A stretch of 64,000 nt of DNA from Adenophora triphylla var. japonica (taxonomy: Eukaryota; Streptophyta; Magnoliopsida; Asterales; Campanulaceae), in the NCBI GenBank assembly GCA_022495995.1, contig JAFEMH010006992.1, positions 42,038 to 106,037 on the forward strand, read 5' to 3'. The notes beneath the pieces are model-generated. The model ran no database searches and was not told the origin of the DNA. It worked only from the letters and a program-made list of their open reading frames with translations. Positions 10,542-22,327 of the stretch are shown here, one piece after another; position 1 is the first letter of the stretch; each line of letters begins with the position of its first letter. Both the position numbers and the translations under genes were made by a program.

Positions 10542-11440
10542 CAGGCCTTTGCTGATCATTTTAAAGGGGATTTTCTGGAGTAAGGTCACTCTGCCAAATT
10601 TGAGAGAAGAGAGAGAAACACACACACTCACCTCCCTCCTAAAACACACACACATCTAAGAAAGGTGGTCATCCTTGTTGGGGTTTTAAAGGGGCAAACA
10701 CCATACTATTGGTGCTTTGTCTTGTGGACTACAATAGGTAGACCCTAAACCTTTCCTACCTCTGTTTATTTTATTTGTTCAATCATAGCCATGCATGTTC
10801 ATTCTATGTGATAATATGTGATTTATTTGGGATTTCTTGTATGATAAAGGTGGTGGAGATGTGAATCTTCAATATTCACATCTCCTCATCTCAGATCTGA
10901 ACATTTAGTACTATTAGCTTCATTAAAGTTTGAATCTTGATCCTATTTGTTTGAGTTAGGAGGTGATGTCCCTATGATCATGGCCCAATATATGTGATCA
11001 CTCACATTTGGCCATCAAAGCCATATGATACTCCCATAATACTCATTTGTTACTATTATTATACTATTTTCAGTTAGTATTATAGCCTAGTAGTTTCATG
11101 ATCTGAGCAGTGTGGGATCAATATGATGAAGCCCACTGATAGAGGACGTGTATGTCGTCCGGCACAGGACAACCTTAAGGTGTCCTGTGTCATACAACAT
11201 AAGGATCCCAGAAAGCTGGTTTGGCTTCAGTGACTTCAGTTAACCCAGATTGATTCCCTTTGTAGTTTCAAGCTATGTTTAGTGTAATTTCATAGTTCAA
11301 TTAGCATTTGATTGGCAGCCTTGAATCATTTGGGGTAAAATCTGCTGATGGAGGCGGCTTCTATCGTAAGACATAGACTGCCTTGGGCGTCCTGTGTCAT
11401 ATGACATCCGTATCACAGAAAGTCAATCTTGACTTCATTA

Positions 11441-11445
11441 ACTCC
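11441..11445 (+). repeat. Target-site duplication, left copy (Tat-2)
   Basis: ACTCC immediately before the TG of the left Tat-2 LTR. The identical ACTCC follows the CA of the right LTR at 27172-27176. Confidence 0.9.
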
Positions 11446-13047
11446 TGAATGTGCGCTCGCCCGAAATGAAAAAAAATAAAATATAAAGGAGTCGCCACGC
11501 CATTCTTTAGAGGTGCACTTTGAAAAACCTTTTGAAAGAGAATGGGTCCGGGGGTCAGGTTATGTGTTGGGAAGAACCGAGAGTTCACCCAACACGCCTC
11601 GTCTGTAGACGAGTCTTTCTAATTTTAGACATCCAAATAATTCAAAAAAATGTGCAAACAATGATAATTGGACAAGTGCGATAAACATGAATTTTATTGA
11701 ACAAATGAGATTATTACAACTTGTAGACCAATTGATCAGGGAGGCCACATCCCATTGCAGCAAGGGGAACAGATTACAACTGAAACCAAGTCATCTGCAA
11801 AGGACCATTTATGTCACGTGACGCAGGACTCCTCATGTCCAATTGTGTCGCGTGACACTAATAATCACCTTGCAGAGACTTACAACACTCAGATTACAGA
11901 AAGACCAATGAACACAAAAGCACAATTATAATCTAGATCTGAACATTAAAACAACAAAATCACACCAACTGAATGATAAACTAATTATCTAACAACTTAC
12001 AACTGAAGGTTGATCCCTGCAGATGGGCACGATGTGTCGCGTGACACAGGACTCCTCATGTCCAAATGTGTCGCGTGACACATGTTTACCATCTGCAGGA
12101 ACCTTACAATTGAGAAACAGATTCAACAGATGCCAAATTAAATCAATCAATTATACCAGAACCAATCAGAATAACATGAATCAGATACGAATCAATCAAA
12201 GGAGTGTGGATATGGGAGATCCACACTCCCTTGACATCCAAATTGCAATTATAAATAGATCACATCATGAGCATGCAATTGGACTTAAGTAAACAACGAT
12301 TTAAACAGAGAGATTGCAGTTGCGACTTGATAATCTGAGGCAGATGGAGCCAGATTATCAAGTGGAGAGGAAGGATGCACAATGAAACAAATAGATGAGA
12401 GAGAGAGAGAGAGATGTTACCCTTATAGTCCTCAACTTCCACACCAAGTTAGGTGCAAAAGCCTTCGATTCAGCTTCTGAAGTGGAGATCTAGACACGAA
12501 CTGAGAGTTGGATTGGGGTCTTCAAGGTGTTTGGGGAAGTAAGAGGGTAATTGGGTAGGAGATGTGTGAAGAATGAGAGAATTGGAGGGGAATTGGTTGG
12601 TTTTTGGTGTGAGAGGAGGAGAGAGAGAGATTCTGGGTTGATTTCTGCAGAGTGATGTTAGGAAGTGGAAATTGGGATCCAGAAATGAGAGGGGTAGGGT
12701 CTTATTTATAGCTGCTGATCGTGGTCACCTTATGTCGTACGGCACTCTGTAACCACTTTCCAAGGCTTCGAGTTGTCGCGTGACAGGAGATGCCACCTAC
12801 CGTTTTTGGCGCCAAATCTGGTTCTGGAACATTCTGGGATAATACCCAAAAAGTCCAAAACAGATTTATTCCCTTTAGGTCCCTTGGCATGAGCAAAGTA
12901 CAAAAAAGTACTTCCTTCACGAGAAACTTATGAAATGTTTTCGGAAGTCTCGGAATAGACCGGGAATTTATCAAAATGCCCCTCAATGCAATTTTATAAC
13001 ATTAAAATGCACCTAAATGGATTGCGAATTGGATTGGCATACTTACA
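11446..13047 (-). repeat. Tat-2 3' LTR
   Basis: TGAATGTGCGC at the left, ACTTACA at the right (TG...CA). The promoter region in this copy: TATTTATA (12703-12710, TATA box on the - strand), GTCGTACGGC (12734-12743) and TGTCGCGTGACA (12774-12785). It differs from the right LTR by scattered substitutions and a few small indels (for example a 5-base loss in the right copy near 26482). Confidence 0.95.
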
Positions 13048-13081
13048 GAGCCCCTCGACAACGTCACTTATGGAAGAAGTG
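13048..13081 (-). promoter_or_regulatory. Tat-2 polypurine tract and 17-nt hairpin
   Basis: On the - strand: CACTTCTTCCATAAGTG (13081 to 13065) then ACGTTGTCGAGGGGCTC and the LTR start. This has the same layout and length as Tat-1, Tat-3 and Tat-4. The stem is 5 bp here. Confidence 0.65.
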
Positions 13082-13160
13082 TGGTTTTTGATAAAATAAG
13101 ACCCAATCCCAATGAGCGGCTGGGGAATAAGGCGGAGGGATGGACAGTGATCTGGGAGAT

Positions 13161-13230
13161 CGGATGGCTGGACCTTTGGAGAAAGGATTCCTACGTATCC
13201 CTAGGAGGTAATCAAGCCGGTCATAGTTCA
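13161..13230 (-). other. Conserved block B, Tat-2
   Basis: Read on the - strand it starts TGAACTATGACCGGCTTGAT, then GGGATACGTAGGAATCC and ends GGTCCAGCCATCCG. The left arm has one substitution (CTATG) relative to the other copies. It is placed between the tandem array and the polypurine tract. Confidence 0.65.
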
Positions 13231-13257
13231 GACTATTCGGAGGTGTTTGACCCAGAG

Positions 13258-13570
13258 GTTTGACTGGAGGAGGAGTCACCCGAGACTTTGACTAGAGTGG
13301 GAGTCATCCGAGACTTTGACTGGAGGGGGAGTCACCCGAGACTTGACTGGAGGAGGTATCACCCGAGACTTTGACTGGAGGGGGAGTCACCCGAGACTTT
13401 GACTGGAGGGGGAGTCACCCGAGACTTGATTGGAGGGGGAGTCACCCGAGACTTTGACTGGAGGGGGAGTCACCCGAGACTTTGACTGGAGGGGGAGTCA
13501 CCCGAGACTTTGACTGGAGGGGGAGTCACTCGAGACTTTGACTGGAGGGGGAGTCACCCGAGACTTTGAC
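13258..13570 (-). repeat. 28-bp tandem array in Tat-2 3' UTR
   Basis: About 11 copies of a 28-bp unit; on the element strand the core is GGGTGACTCCCCCTCC followed by AGTCAAAGTCTC. The core GGGTGACTCCCC is shared with the differently sized unit in Tat-3 (35420-35870), and a related GGTGAC...CC core occurs in the 28-bp unit of Tat-4. This suggests these family-specific arrays grew from a common seed. Confidence 0.92.
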
Positions 13571-14317
13571 TAATGCTTTTAGGAAAGTAATCGACTGAGA
13601 TATGCTTTCATACCTGTACTGTGCTTACCTGTAGCTGCCGGAGGGACTGATGCTACTACTGTTGTTGAGTTGCCGGGTAGCTGTCAGGGGACTCACACTA
13701 CTGCTGCTGGGGATAAGTGTTGCTGTCAAGTGCGGGATGGTCTCAGTTGACGGTTGGCTTTGGGGTCAGGGACTTTGCCTGTTAGGACGGGAACTTTACT
13801 TGCTAGGGAGCGAACTCTTGCTGGCGTTTTGGCAGCGGGGCTAGTTTTTTGTTGATGCTTTTAGCGGCAGAGCCGTTGATCTTGGTGCGTACTGCTGGGG
13901 AGACTGATAGATTCGGGATCTTTTGTCTCGGTTTTGCTTTAAGGGGCAATCTTTGAGATTTGCTCAGTTTGATTGTTGTACCTGGGGGGAAAACAACACT
14001 CCAAACACTATATCTAACTATGCTATTCTGTTAGCAACGATTAAACTATGTTAGCTTGTTTGCACGAATCTGTCCGTTCTGGGAACGAGGGAAGAGAAGT
14101 GTGATTATTGTATTGACATGTCGGCCTTGCCGGGTTTGTACATGAGATTATGGAATTGTCTCGGGTAATTATGTATAGTGATACATATGGTGGGGGGACC
14201 CTCTCCCGTGCATTTACATGTGGGTATGTGAGGTGTATTGCAGCGACGACGCGTCAGAGAGTGCCACGGGAAAAAAGACTTGCAAGATCCTGTTTGTTGT
14301 CTGATGCTAGCCATGTG
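13571..14317. other. Tat-2 3' UTR / upstream region of antisense gene
   Basis: No gene recognised. 13900-14020 corresponds to Tat-1 2790-2900 (reverse complement). CTG-rich and GC-richer than the rest (13650-13850); small frames here have no recognisable domains. Confidence 0.4.
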
Positions 14318-14394
14318 TGTCACCCGACATGACGTGTCTGCTTGTTAAGATGTGTAGCACGACTGGGAGAAGCTCGTAGCAGGGCCTTTTAAAA
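14318..14394 (+). promoter_or_regulatory. Putative promoter of the antisense DUF7745-like gene (Tat-2)
   Basis: TGTCACCCGACA (14318-14329), a second weaker GTAGCACGAC (14354-14363), and TTTTAAAA at 14387-14394, 23 bp after it. The start codon at 14504 is 110 bp further on. The palindromes are of the GTCRCGNGAC type used in this element's own LTR. Promoter function is inferred. Confidence 0.45.
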
Positions 14395-14503
14395 TCAACT
14401 CAGGCCTCATTTGCAGATATTTCCCTTTCAGCAGGAGGAAACCGGTAGCCCCAGCTTGACAGACAAGCGATTTCTGTGACAAAGGTTGGAACTTTCAATC
14501 ACC

Positions 14504-16075
14504 ATGGAGCACTATAACAGGGAAATAGCTTCTCGGGAACATCAATTTCGCCAGGACTTTGTCGAAGTTTCACAATTTCACCAAAAGCATCATGGGAAAA
14601 TCATTGACAAGCGGTATGGCATGCCGTGTCTCTGGCCTTTGAAGAACTGGAGGGTTGATTGGGACTTACTTCGGGTAGCTTCATGTTTCTGGGACTCTGA
14701 GAGGCACGTGTTTACTTTATCATACAATGATCTGACGCCAACCATGGAGGATTTCAGAGCATTGACAGGCCTGGGTGAGGCGAAGACTGTGGCATTTCCC
14801 CGAGACAGACGGTCAATTACGGAGCAATTGTCGGCTTTCTTGTGCCTGCCAGCAGATCAGGTGGCACCTATGATTCTGAATGATGAACTTGTAGACTTGA
14901 CCCGGATGGCCTGGTTGCGATCTTCCAGTCCGGAGCTGTTTGATCTTTCTACCTCTCTGGACATATATGTATTGCTTACCCTGTCAGCTTACTACTTCTG
15001 TGGAAATGTCGGAGTCTGCTCAGGTGCGTTGTTGGAGATTGTCAGACAGCTTAGGGGTGACCAAGGCATGGACCTTCATCAAATCCAGCCTGGCCAAGGG
15101 GAGATGGACCTTATACCACTGCTATTAGCTGAGACCTACCACGGCCTTGACAGACTAGCAGGAGGATCTGCTTTCATGGGTGCAGGCAGCCCCATTTTGT
15201 TGTCTTTGTGGCTTTTTGAGAGACTACGCTTGATTAGGCCATTACCAGAGGGTCAGACAGCAATGCCTTGGGTGACCAGACAACGCAGGTTACTGAGGGA
15301 CGCGGCCGCTGATAGTTGGCACGTGAGGTTGACGCGGTACGGGACTGCTGATCTGAACTTCTGGATTCCGGCGTGGGGGCTACAGACCATGAGAGACGTT
15401 CAGGATGTGTCGGTGGTAGTCAGACTGCCAGGGTTGCATGTGTCTTCATTCTGTGTCCCATCACTGGTGAGCAGGCAGTATCGGTACCCTCAGCAAATTA
15501 TTCGGGCTTTGAGAGAGAGGTTAACGACTGACGTTGTTTCGATGGTCATGACCGAGCCCCAGACTATGCAGTTTTTCAGCAGATCTTTCTTGGAGGGTTT
15601 TCTTCCCACAAGGACGCTCCTTCGTCAGGCCAGAGGGATTACATTCTTGACCACGGAGTATCTGATTTGGTATGAAGAGTAACAGGGTCCCGTGCAGCTG
15701 GTGATAGAGGCTCGCCGTCGGGAATACTTGGGAGCAGACTACCCAACCAGTCGGTCTTTCAGAGATACAGAGGCCCAAGGGAATCCAGATAATGTTACCG
15801 GCGATGTTGCTGAGGACTATCGGAGGCAGGAGATCCGGAGAGCTGCTATGAGGGATGATCCGGAGGTGATGGCTCGCAGAGAGGCCTTGCGACATGAGAG
15901 GGCTGCTAGGGCTGCTTTGAGAGAGACTGGTCTAATCGAGCCACCGTCATGCGCTATACCAGAGCTAGGGCGAGCTCAAACCGACTTATTTGACATTCCT
16001 AGGCCAAGGACCTCCCGGGGGCCGAGGAAAAGGAAAGACAGAGGTACAAGTTCGGGAGCGGGAACGAGCTTCTAG
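14504..16075 (+). pseudogene. DUF7745-like antisense gene in Tat-2, one nonsense codon
   Basis: ATG at 14504 (MEHYNREIASREHQFRQDF); an upstream in-frame TTG extension is not needed. The frame is open to TAA at 15680-15682, then continues in the same frame to a stop at 16073-16075, 524 codons in all. Motifs FWDSERHVFTLSYNDLTPTM and EDFRALTGL resemble the plant DUF7745 family as I remember it. The C-terminal part is charged (RRREYLGADYPTSRSF, then a basic RGPRKRKDRG tail). A homologue with the same architecture is at 43625-45127 in Tat-4. It is oriented opposite to gag-pol, a position known for extra frames in Tat elements. Biochemical role unknown. The stop falls after WYEE, where the Tat-4 copy reads WYEREMG. 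Confidence 0.75.
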
Positions 16076-16689
16076 ACACTTTTTGAGAGATAGGGGACTC
16101 TTTTTTGTATTTTTGAGGGAGAAGTTTATTGTATGGAACATGAGTATCCCTTGATTACTTTAATGCAGACGAAATAGTTGTTGAAAGTTTATTGCCTTTT
16201 ATTCACAGCAAGTTATTTGAGTCAAAAGCAGGTCGTGCTTGAACTCATCAAAAAGAATATTAACTTAAAATGAACCTTTGAAAAGCCTTGGAACTGTAAT
16301 CAAAACACATTTTGGCAAGACATGAGATTTTGCAGCATTTTAGACCGAACCACAAGTGGTTGCCTACGTTCCCCTTTTACAAAAAGAACTAAGGGGCTCA
16401 GGTCTCCGTAGTTTGACTCAATCAACTTTTGTGTTTAAAGAAAGGGGAAGAAAGAAGGGGGACATGCTGCAACCCTATTTTTTATCTGGACCGCCCTTTT
16501 TTAGGGTTTTCAGCCTAGCTGGGTATATTCTTTTAGCATCGGGCGCGTCCCTTATTTTTGCATGGACTGCCTTTTGAGAGGTTTTCAGTCTCATCTGGGA
16601 CAATTTTTATTACGCCTTTATTTTATTTTCATTTCTTTTTTTATTTTATTTTTATTTTTATTTTATGTACAGAGGGGGAGAAGACTCGA
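16076..16689 (-). other. Tat-2 post-integrase spacer with block A
   Basis: Between the antisense gene and the integrase stop. Contains block A (16341-16413), then a pair of related segments with GACCGCCC...TTTTCAGCCTAGCTGGG (about 16488-16530 and 16563-16600), also present twice in Tat-4 (45490-45640), then a T-rich tract (16609-16665). No coding frame conserved with Tat-4 is apparent. Confidence 0.55.
16341..16413 (-). other. Conserved block A, Tat-2
   Basis: On the - strand: AACTACGGAGACCTGAGCCC ... AAAAGGGGAACGTAGGCAAC ... GGTTCGGTCTA. Compared with Tat-1 and Tat-3 the inner hairpin is longer but both the ACTACGG and AACGTAGGCA arms are kept. Confidence 0.65.
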
Positions 16690-17578
16690 TTACACATAAT
16701 ACCGCCGCAACTTGTCTCCGTTGATGGGGTGCAAAAATGGGTTACCATCCAGATCTGTCAACTGCATCGCTCCTCCGGAGAATATCTTCTTCACCAGAAA
16801 GGGTCCGACCCAAACAGGTGTCCATTTGCCCAATGCACTGCTCTGACTTGCGGGCTTCATCTTGAGAACCAGATCACCAACCTTGATGTTCCCGCTCCAT
16901 GGCCTTTAATCTGCGTTCGTCTAACAGTGCCAATTCGTTGTACCGACTTTGGAGCCATTCAATCTCATTTACCTCATTCTCGAGCAATAACCTGAGGGAT
17001 GGAATTTCTAGCTCAATGGGCATGACAGCCTCCATTCCGTAGGTCAAGGCGTATGGGGTTGCACCAGTAGCAGTTCGAATTGAAGTGCGGTAGCCCCACA
17101 ATGCTAAATGTAGCTTCTCCGGCCAATCCCTTCCTCGCTCGGCCATCTTCTTTATGATTCTCTCCAGGTTCTTATTGGCAGCCTCAACAGCACCATTCGT
17201 CTGTGGTCTGTATGGTGAAGACTTGTGGCGCTTGACCCTGTATTCAGTAAGCAGACGATCGGTCTCTCCCTCGATGTGGGTTCCATTCTCAGAAATGATC
17301 TCATTCGGGACTCCGTAGCGGTAAAAGATTTGCTCCTTTATGAAGCGAGCTACCTTCTTAGCTGTGAGTACTTTGTAGGATGCGGATTCCACCCACTTTG
17401 TGAAGTAATCTACCGCAACCAAAACAAATGAGTGTCCATTGCTCTCGGGTGGAGTTATTTTCCCGATGACATCGATTCCCCACGTTGCAAAGGGCCAGGG
17501 AGTTGTCTTACAGTATAGATCATGAGGAAGGATGTGGTTTAGGTTGGAGAACCGCTGGCATTTATCACAAGTCCACAC
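16690..17578 (-). pseudogene. pol: Tat-2 integrase, damaged
   Basis: Frame 17578-16874 starts at the zinc-binding CDKCQRF and includes the core: first Asp in WGIDVIGKI, second site reads IISENGTH where the family has SDNG (Asp to Glu), third Glu in NGAVEAANKN. After KAMEREHQGW a frame change with loss of about 20 residues (relative to Tat-4) moves the C-terminal domain to another frame: IKVGDLVLKMKPA ... NGDKLRRYYV, with a stop at 16690-16692. Integrase joins element DNA to the genome; with the Asp change and the frame break this copy should be inactive. Confidence 0.85.
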
Positions 17579-20500
17579 ACAAAAAAAAATTAAAAAAATT
17601 AGTCTCCATAGTAATCCAGAAGTAGCCCAGTCTGATAATGCTATGCATAAGGGATCGAGCGTTCATATGAGGTCCGCAGGCGCCATTGTGAACATCTTCC
17701 ATTACTCTCTGAGCTTTTTCTTTGCGTCTGAGAGCGGGGAGAGGGCAACCTTCCCTTTTCTTCCATAACTCATTGCCAAGTATGACGTACTGAGCCGATA
17801 GCCTTTTCAAAGCTTGCAGACTCTTGTCTCGTGGCAGGAACTGGAATGACACTTCCTTGAACTGGCCAACGAGCTCTGCAATGTAAGCATGATACCTCTG
17901 GAGACATGAATCTGAAGTTTTCCATCTGTTGGCGGCTTGATTTATTATCAGTTGGGAATCACCAAACACTTCCAACTCATCCACATGTCGCTCTAGGGCA
18001 GCCTCAAGACCGGCTATGCAAGCTTCATATTCGGCTGCATTGTTGGTAACCGAGAAGTTTAGCTTGATAGCTATGGGGGTATGCATGTCATTCGGGTCTA
18101 CTAGTACCATCCCGATGCCGTTACCTCTTTTGTTTGCTACGCTGTCGAAGAATAGCTGCCACCGGTTGCCATTTTCTATGACAAAAATCCCCTCATCTGG
18201 AAACTGGAGATCTGGTCCTCGGACTTCTGTACTGGGGGAATCAGCCAATTGATCTGCCAAAGCCTGTCCCTTGATTGATTTTCGGATCATATATTTGATA
18301 TCAAATTTAGCTAGGAAGAAGGTCCATTTTGCCAATCTGGTGGAAATGTTGCCTCTGTCACCCTGAAACAGGTATCTGATCGGGTCCATTTTGGAGACCA
18401 GATGTACTATGTGGGATAGCATATAGTGCTTTAGCTTTCCGACTACCCAAACCAGAGCTGCGCATGTCTTCTCGAGGGCAGAGTAATTCAACTCGCTACC
18501 TTGGAATTTGCGACTGACAAAATATATGGCATTCTCGACCTTGGAGTCTTTCTTCTCTTGCGCTAGCATGGCCCCGATAGCTGTGTCTGTGACCGTCAGG
18601 TATAGAAGTAAAGGCTTGCTTCTATGAGGTGGGCAAAGAATGGGAGGATTAACAAGGTTAGCTTTGATTCTCTCGAAAGCTAACTGGCATTCTTCGTTCC
18701 AAATAACCTCCTGATTCTTCTTCAGTAACTTAAAGATTGGCTCACACATGGAAGTCAGCTGGTTGATGAATCGGCTGATGTACTGTAGACGACCCATGAA
18801 ACCCTTTACCTCGGAGACAGTTCTGGGCGGCTTCATCTCAACAATTGCCTTGACTTTTCTGGGATCTACTTCGATGCCACGCTCTGTAACCATATACCCC
18901 AAGACCTTGCCGCGGATAACCCCAAAGGTGCACTTGGCTGGATTCAGTCTCATGGAGTGCTCCCGAAGTCTGTTGAAGAACTTCCTTAAATCAGTGAAAT
19001 GCTGTCCATCTGACCCTTTCGAGTGAATAATCATATCGTCCACATACACTTTAATCTCCTTATGGATCATGTCGTGAAACAGGGTGGTGACGGCCCTCTG
19101 GTAGATAGCCCCAGCATTCTTTAGTCCAAATGGCATCACTGTGTAACAATAAGTGCCCCAAGGAGTGGTGAATGCTGTCTTGTCTTGATCTTCCTCGGCC
19201 ATTTTAATCTGGTAATAACCCGCAAAGCCATCGACGAAGGACTTGACCTCGTAGTTCGCTGTTGCATCTACCAGCATGTCAATGTTCGGCAAGGGGAAGT
19301 CATCTTTGGAACTAGCCTTGTTGAGATCCCAAAAGTCTACACAAACCCAAACCTTTCCATTTGCTTTCGTGACCGTGACTATGTTTGCCAGCCAAGTCGG
19401 GTATTCGATCACTTTGATAAAGCCCACCCATAGGAGTTTCTCAATCTCTTCTTTAACTTGTAAGGACCACTCGGGCTTGATCCGCCTCAGTTTCTGCTTG
19501 ATCACCTTAATCTCTGGGTCCAGAGGTATTCGATGCTCCACTATAGATGTATCCAATCCGGGCATGTCTTTGTAGGACCAGGCAAAGATGTCTACAAATT
19601 CTTTAAGCAACTCGATCAGGGCAACCCGTTCATCTCCGGAGAAGAAGCTACAAATTTGCGTTTCTTTGGGTTCCTCAGCTGTTCCCAGATTTACCGTTGT
19701 CAATACCTCATCGGCAGCTTGGACCTGGCTTTCCTTTTGCTCGCAAACCTGCTTTGAATTATTTTCTAAAATTTGCTCATCTATTAAGTCTGCATTATCT
19801 TCAATTGAATCTGGCTTAATTATTTTTAAATCTTGATGATTAATTTTCGTTAAGCGTTCAATTGTTAGATTGGCAATCACGGGATACTCAGAAAGATCGA
19901 CCATTTTATTCAAAGCGAAAGGAAAAATAGTGTCTACAACACGACGACGGTCTTTCGTCGTGAGGACGTCAGACCGATCGGAGGACTCGAACTCAATCAC
20001 AAGGGATTCAGGGGAATGACTCAGGACACGGGGAACAAATTTAGACGCAGAGGGACTGGGACGAGGCTTGAGCCCTAGCTTTTTGATCACAGTCTCCCTG
20101 ACAGCGACCGGTCCTTGGAATGAAGTCCAGTTCTGCAGCGGCTTCTCTGCAACGGTCTCCAAGCTGTTCAGATTCACAACAGACTCCTTCGCGAATTCCA
20201 ACATGGCCACAACCTCGTTGTCAGAGGAAAAGTCAATCAAATCCCCGGGATCTTCAGAAATAACAAACCCTTCTGCAAGTATCTCTTTTGCAAACATACC
20301 GCTCTCAGGCTCTGATAGCCCCTGATCCTTGAACAGATCTACCAAATCACCATCAATGTCTATAGGGTCTGCACCGCGGGTCTTGTACATAACGGGCTCA
20401 TCCAGATCAAGCTACTCAAATTGGTTGACATAATCAGGCCCCCAGAAATGGTAGCTGTTCTCAAATGTGGCAGTTACATCGGGTCTTCTGGGCATACTGA

Positions 20501-20867
20501 CAAGCATTTCCTTTATCGGGCTCTGGCTGTTGGCAAACTTCCGAATTGTTCTCAACCTTTCCTCTGCTTGGCTCAGCTTCGATTCCGGGCAGACGAACAT
20601 TTCCCTATCCTCTTTGATAAAGTACTTGTTCAAAGACCAACTGTACGGGCGCATCTCCGGCCTCTTGTATCTCTTACCAGCAGCTGAGGTCATCCTTTCT
20701 TTAAACGCTTCGGTTTTATCATACGCTTTGTCTTCTCTCGTCACGATATATCCCAGGCCTCGCCTGTTTCTCTTGGGTTCTGGCATCTCAAGCTTACATG
20801 GTTCCTGTTGTCGTTTTCCTAGCCCCAGACCAGGGATGTAGCTCATGCCTCTCATCATTTTCAGCAC
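17565..20867 (-). pseudogene. pol: Tat-2 RT, RNase H and archaeal-type RNase H
   Basis: 20867-20412 starts with a glycine pattern like a G-patch (GMSYIPGLGLGKRQQEP); a TAG separates it from the long frame 20390-17565 (941 codons, same frame). In that frame: RT about residues 310-490 with YVDD at 449-452, Ty3-type RNase H about 590-690, and the second RNase H about 745-854 with LFFDS, NNAAEYEAC and VFGDSQLI carrying three of its acidic residues. At residue 854 (about 17828) FLPRDK jumps straight to SLQALKRL; Tat-4 has the ADALA motif and roughly 100 more residues there. The last catalytic Asp is therefore lost by an in-frame deletion. The zinc-binding start of integrase (HNGACGPHMNARSLMH) is broken by an A-rich insertion near 17580-17600. 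Confidence 0.9.
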
Positions 20868-20899
20868 AGGGGGAATCTTATCCGAGGAGGTTGTTAAAT

Positions 20900-22327
20900 C
20901 TATAGTGCAGACCTGCCTTTAGGCTTTTCTATCGTAAAACCACTGAGCATCAGGTTCTCCTGGTCAAGTTTGATTTCCATCACTGGCATGGTATTGGTAC
21001 TGGTCTCCCCAATAGTGACGCTATCTCCATAAATGGTCGTCAGAACTCCATCTTGCACAAATTTCAAACATTTGTGGAGGGTAGATGCTACTGCTCCGAT
21101 TTCATGAATCCACGGTCTACCCAATAGCACTGAGAACGTGACAGGAATGTCGATAACTTGGAACTCTACCATCATCTCCTTACTCCCAAATAACAGATTT
21201 AGAGAGACTATCCCCAACACTGCCCTGGACGTCGAATCGTAGGCCTTTATGGTTTGGTTGGATGGTTTGAGGCTCTGTGCGTCAATGTCTAGCATACTCA
21301 TCATCTTGGCAGGAAGTACATTCATGGCCGACCCATTGTCCACCAACACATCGGGGATTCGATGCCCCTCTAGTGGCACAGTGATGTGTAGAGACTCATT
21401 ATGTTTCGAACCGTAAGCAGGCAGATCGAGGTCAGTAAAAGTAATAATGTTTCCATATTGGGCCGTTCCAATCAGCTGACAGGTCTCGTCGGGAGTGGCG
21501 TTGACAGACACCTTGGTTTTGGACAGAGCCTCTTCCAATTTTAGCTTGTGGGGATAGGAGGATGTGAGCAGAGACCATAAAGAGATATCAGCTTGGGTTC
21601 TCTTCAACTGTGTCAAAATCGGGTCCTCACGGATTTCCTCACTTCCTGCTGATTTGTAGGGATCTTGAGAGGCCTGGGGATTCAAAACCGCAACTCCCTT
21701 GCCTTTCCCAGATGGATCAGCACTATCCATTCCCAACATTCTTCCAGATCGAGTCAACAAATTAACCCCTTGATCGTTCTCAACCACAAAATTCTTGCTT
21801 GCCTCTTTGAGTTCGGCTAACGTAATCGGAACAGGACGAGTGTTGTATGGACACGCCGCCTGTCTTATCTCATTCACGGATAATGGTGCCTCCACATTAG
21901 CTACTATCCTGAGTTCGTCCAAAGAGATTGGGGAATCTCTAGGAACCATAGAGGAGATAGCGTTGACAACCAAACGCTCTTCATAATCATCATAATCAGC
22001 AGCATTATTCAAATCATACAAATCATCAAGATACAAAATGTAGCAAAAGTTATCTTTCATTTCATCGAAACAAGGAATTACATCAGTCACGACCTTATTA
22101 CAATCACCACTAACATTTCCATTTACAGACTCCCCAAACTCTATTACATTGACAAAGTAATCTTCACCAAAGTCGATGAGATTCACGTTGTTGTTGGGCA
22201 AAGGATTGTTGACGACGTTAGGGCGAGGAGACTTTTCAATCTTCTTTTCATCCACAAGGCCTTGAATAATTCTTTTGAGGGTGAAGCAAGTATTGGTGGT
22301 GTGCCCCAGAACTGATGGAACCGACAA
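20900..22327 (-). pseudogene. pro: Tat-2 gag end and aspartic protease
   Basis: 475 open codons on the - strand, in a different frame from both gag and RT. The start continues the gag zinc motif (GHTTNTCFTLKRIIQGLVDE), so a frameshift near 22310 separates it from the rest of gag. The protease motif VLVDNGSAMNVLP (about residues 327-339) with ILGxV-like and LLGRPWIHEIG downstream is typical of Tat proteases, including the Asp-Asn-Gly-Ser form. It ends after KPKGRSAL in a stop; the RT part resumes in another frame at 20867. The homologous protease in Tat-5 is at 60894-61463. Confidence 0.85.

Larger units (their letters stand above)
10270..11445 (+). repeat. Tat-3 5' LTR, left part
   Basis: Starts TGTGAGTACCCC, matching the start of 36188-37102 almost base for base over more than 900 bp. 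It ends at the ACTCC target site of Tat-2 and continues at 27177. The full LTR is about 1784 bp without the insertion. Confidence 0.9.

Noticed and set aside
17225..20867. Plus-strand frames inside the Tat-2 pol region
   Set aside because: Shadows of the conserved - strand RT, RNase H and integrase frames; translations contain no known motif.
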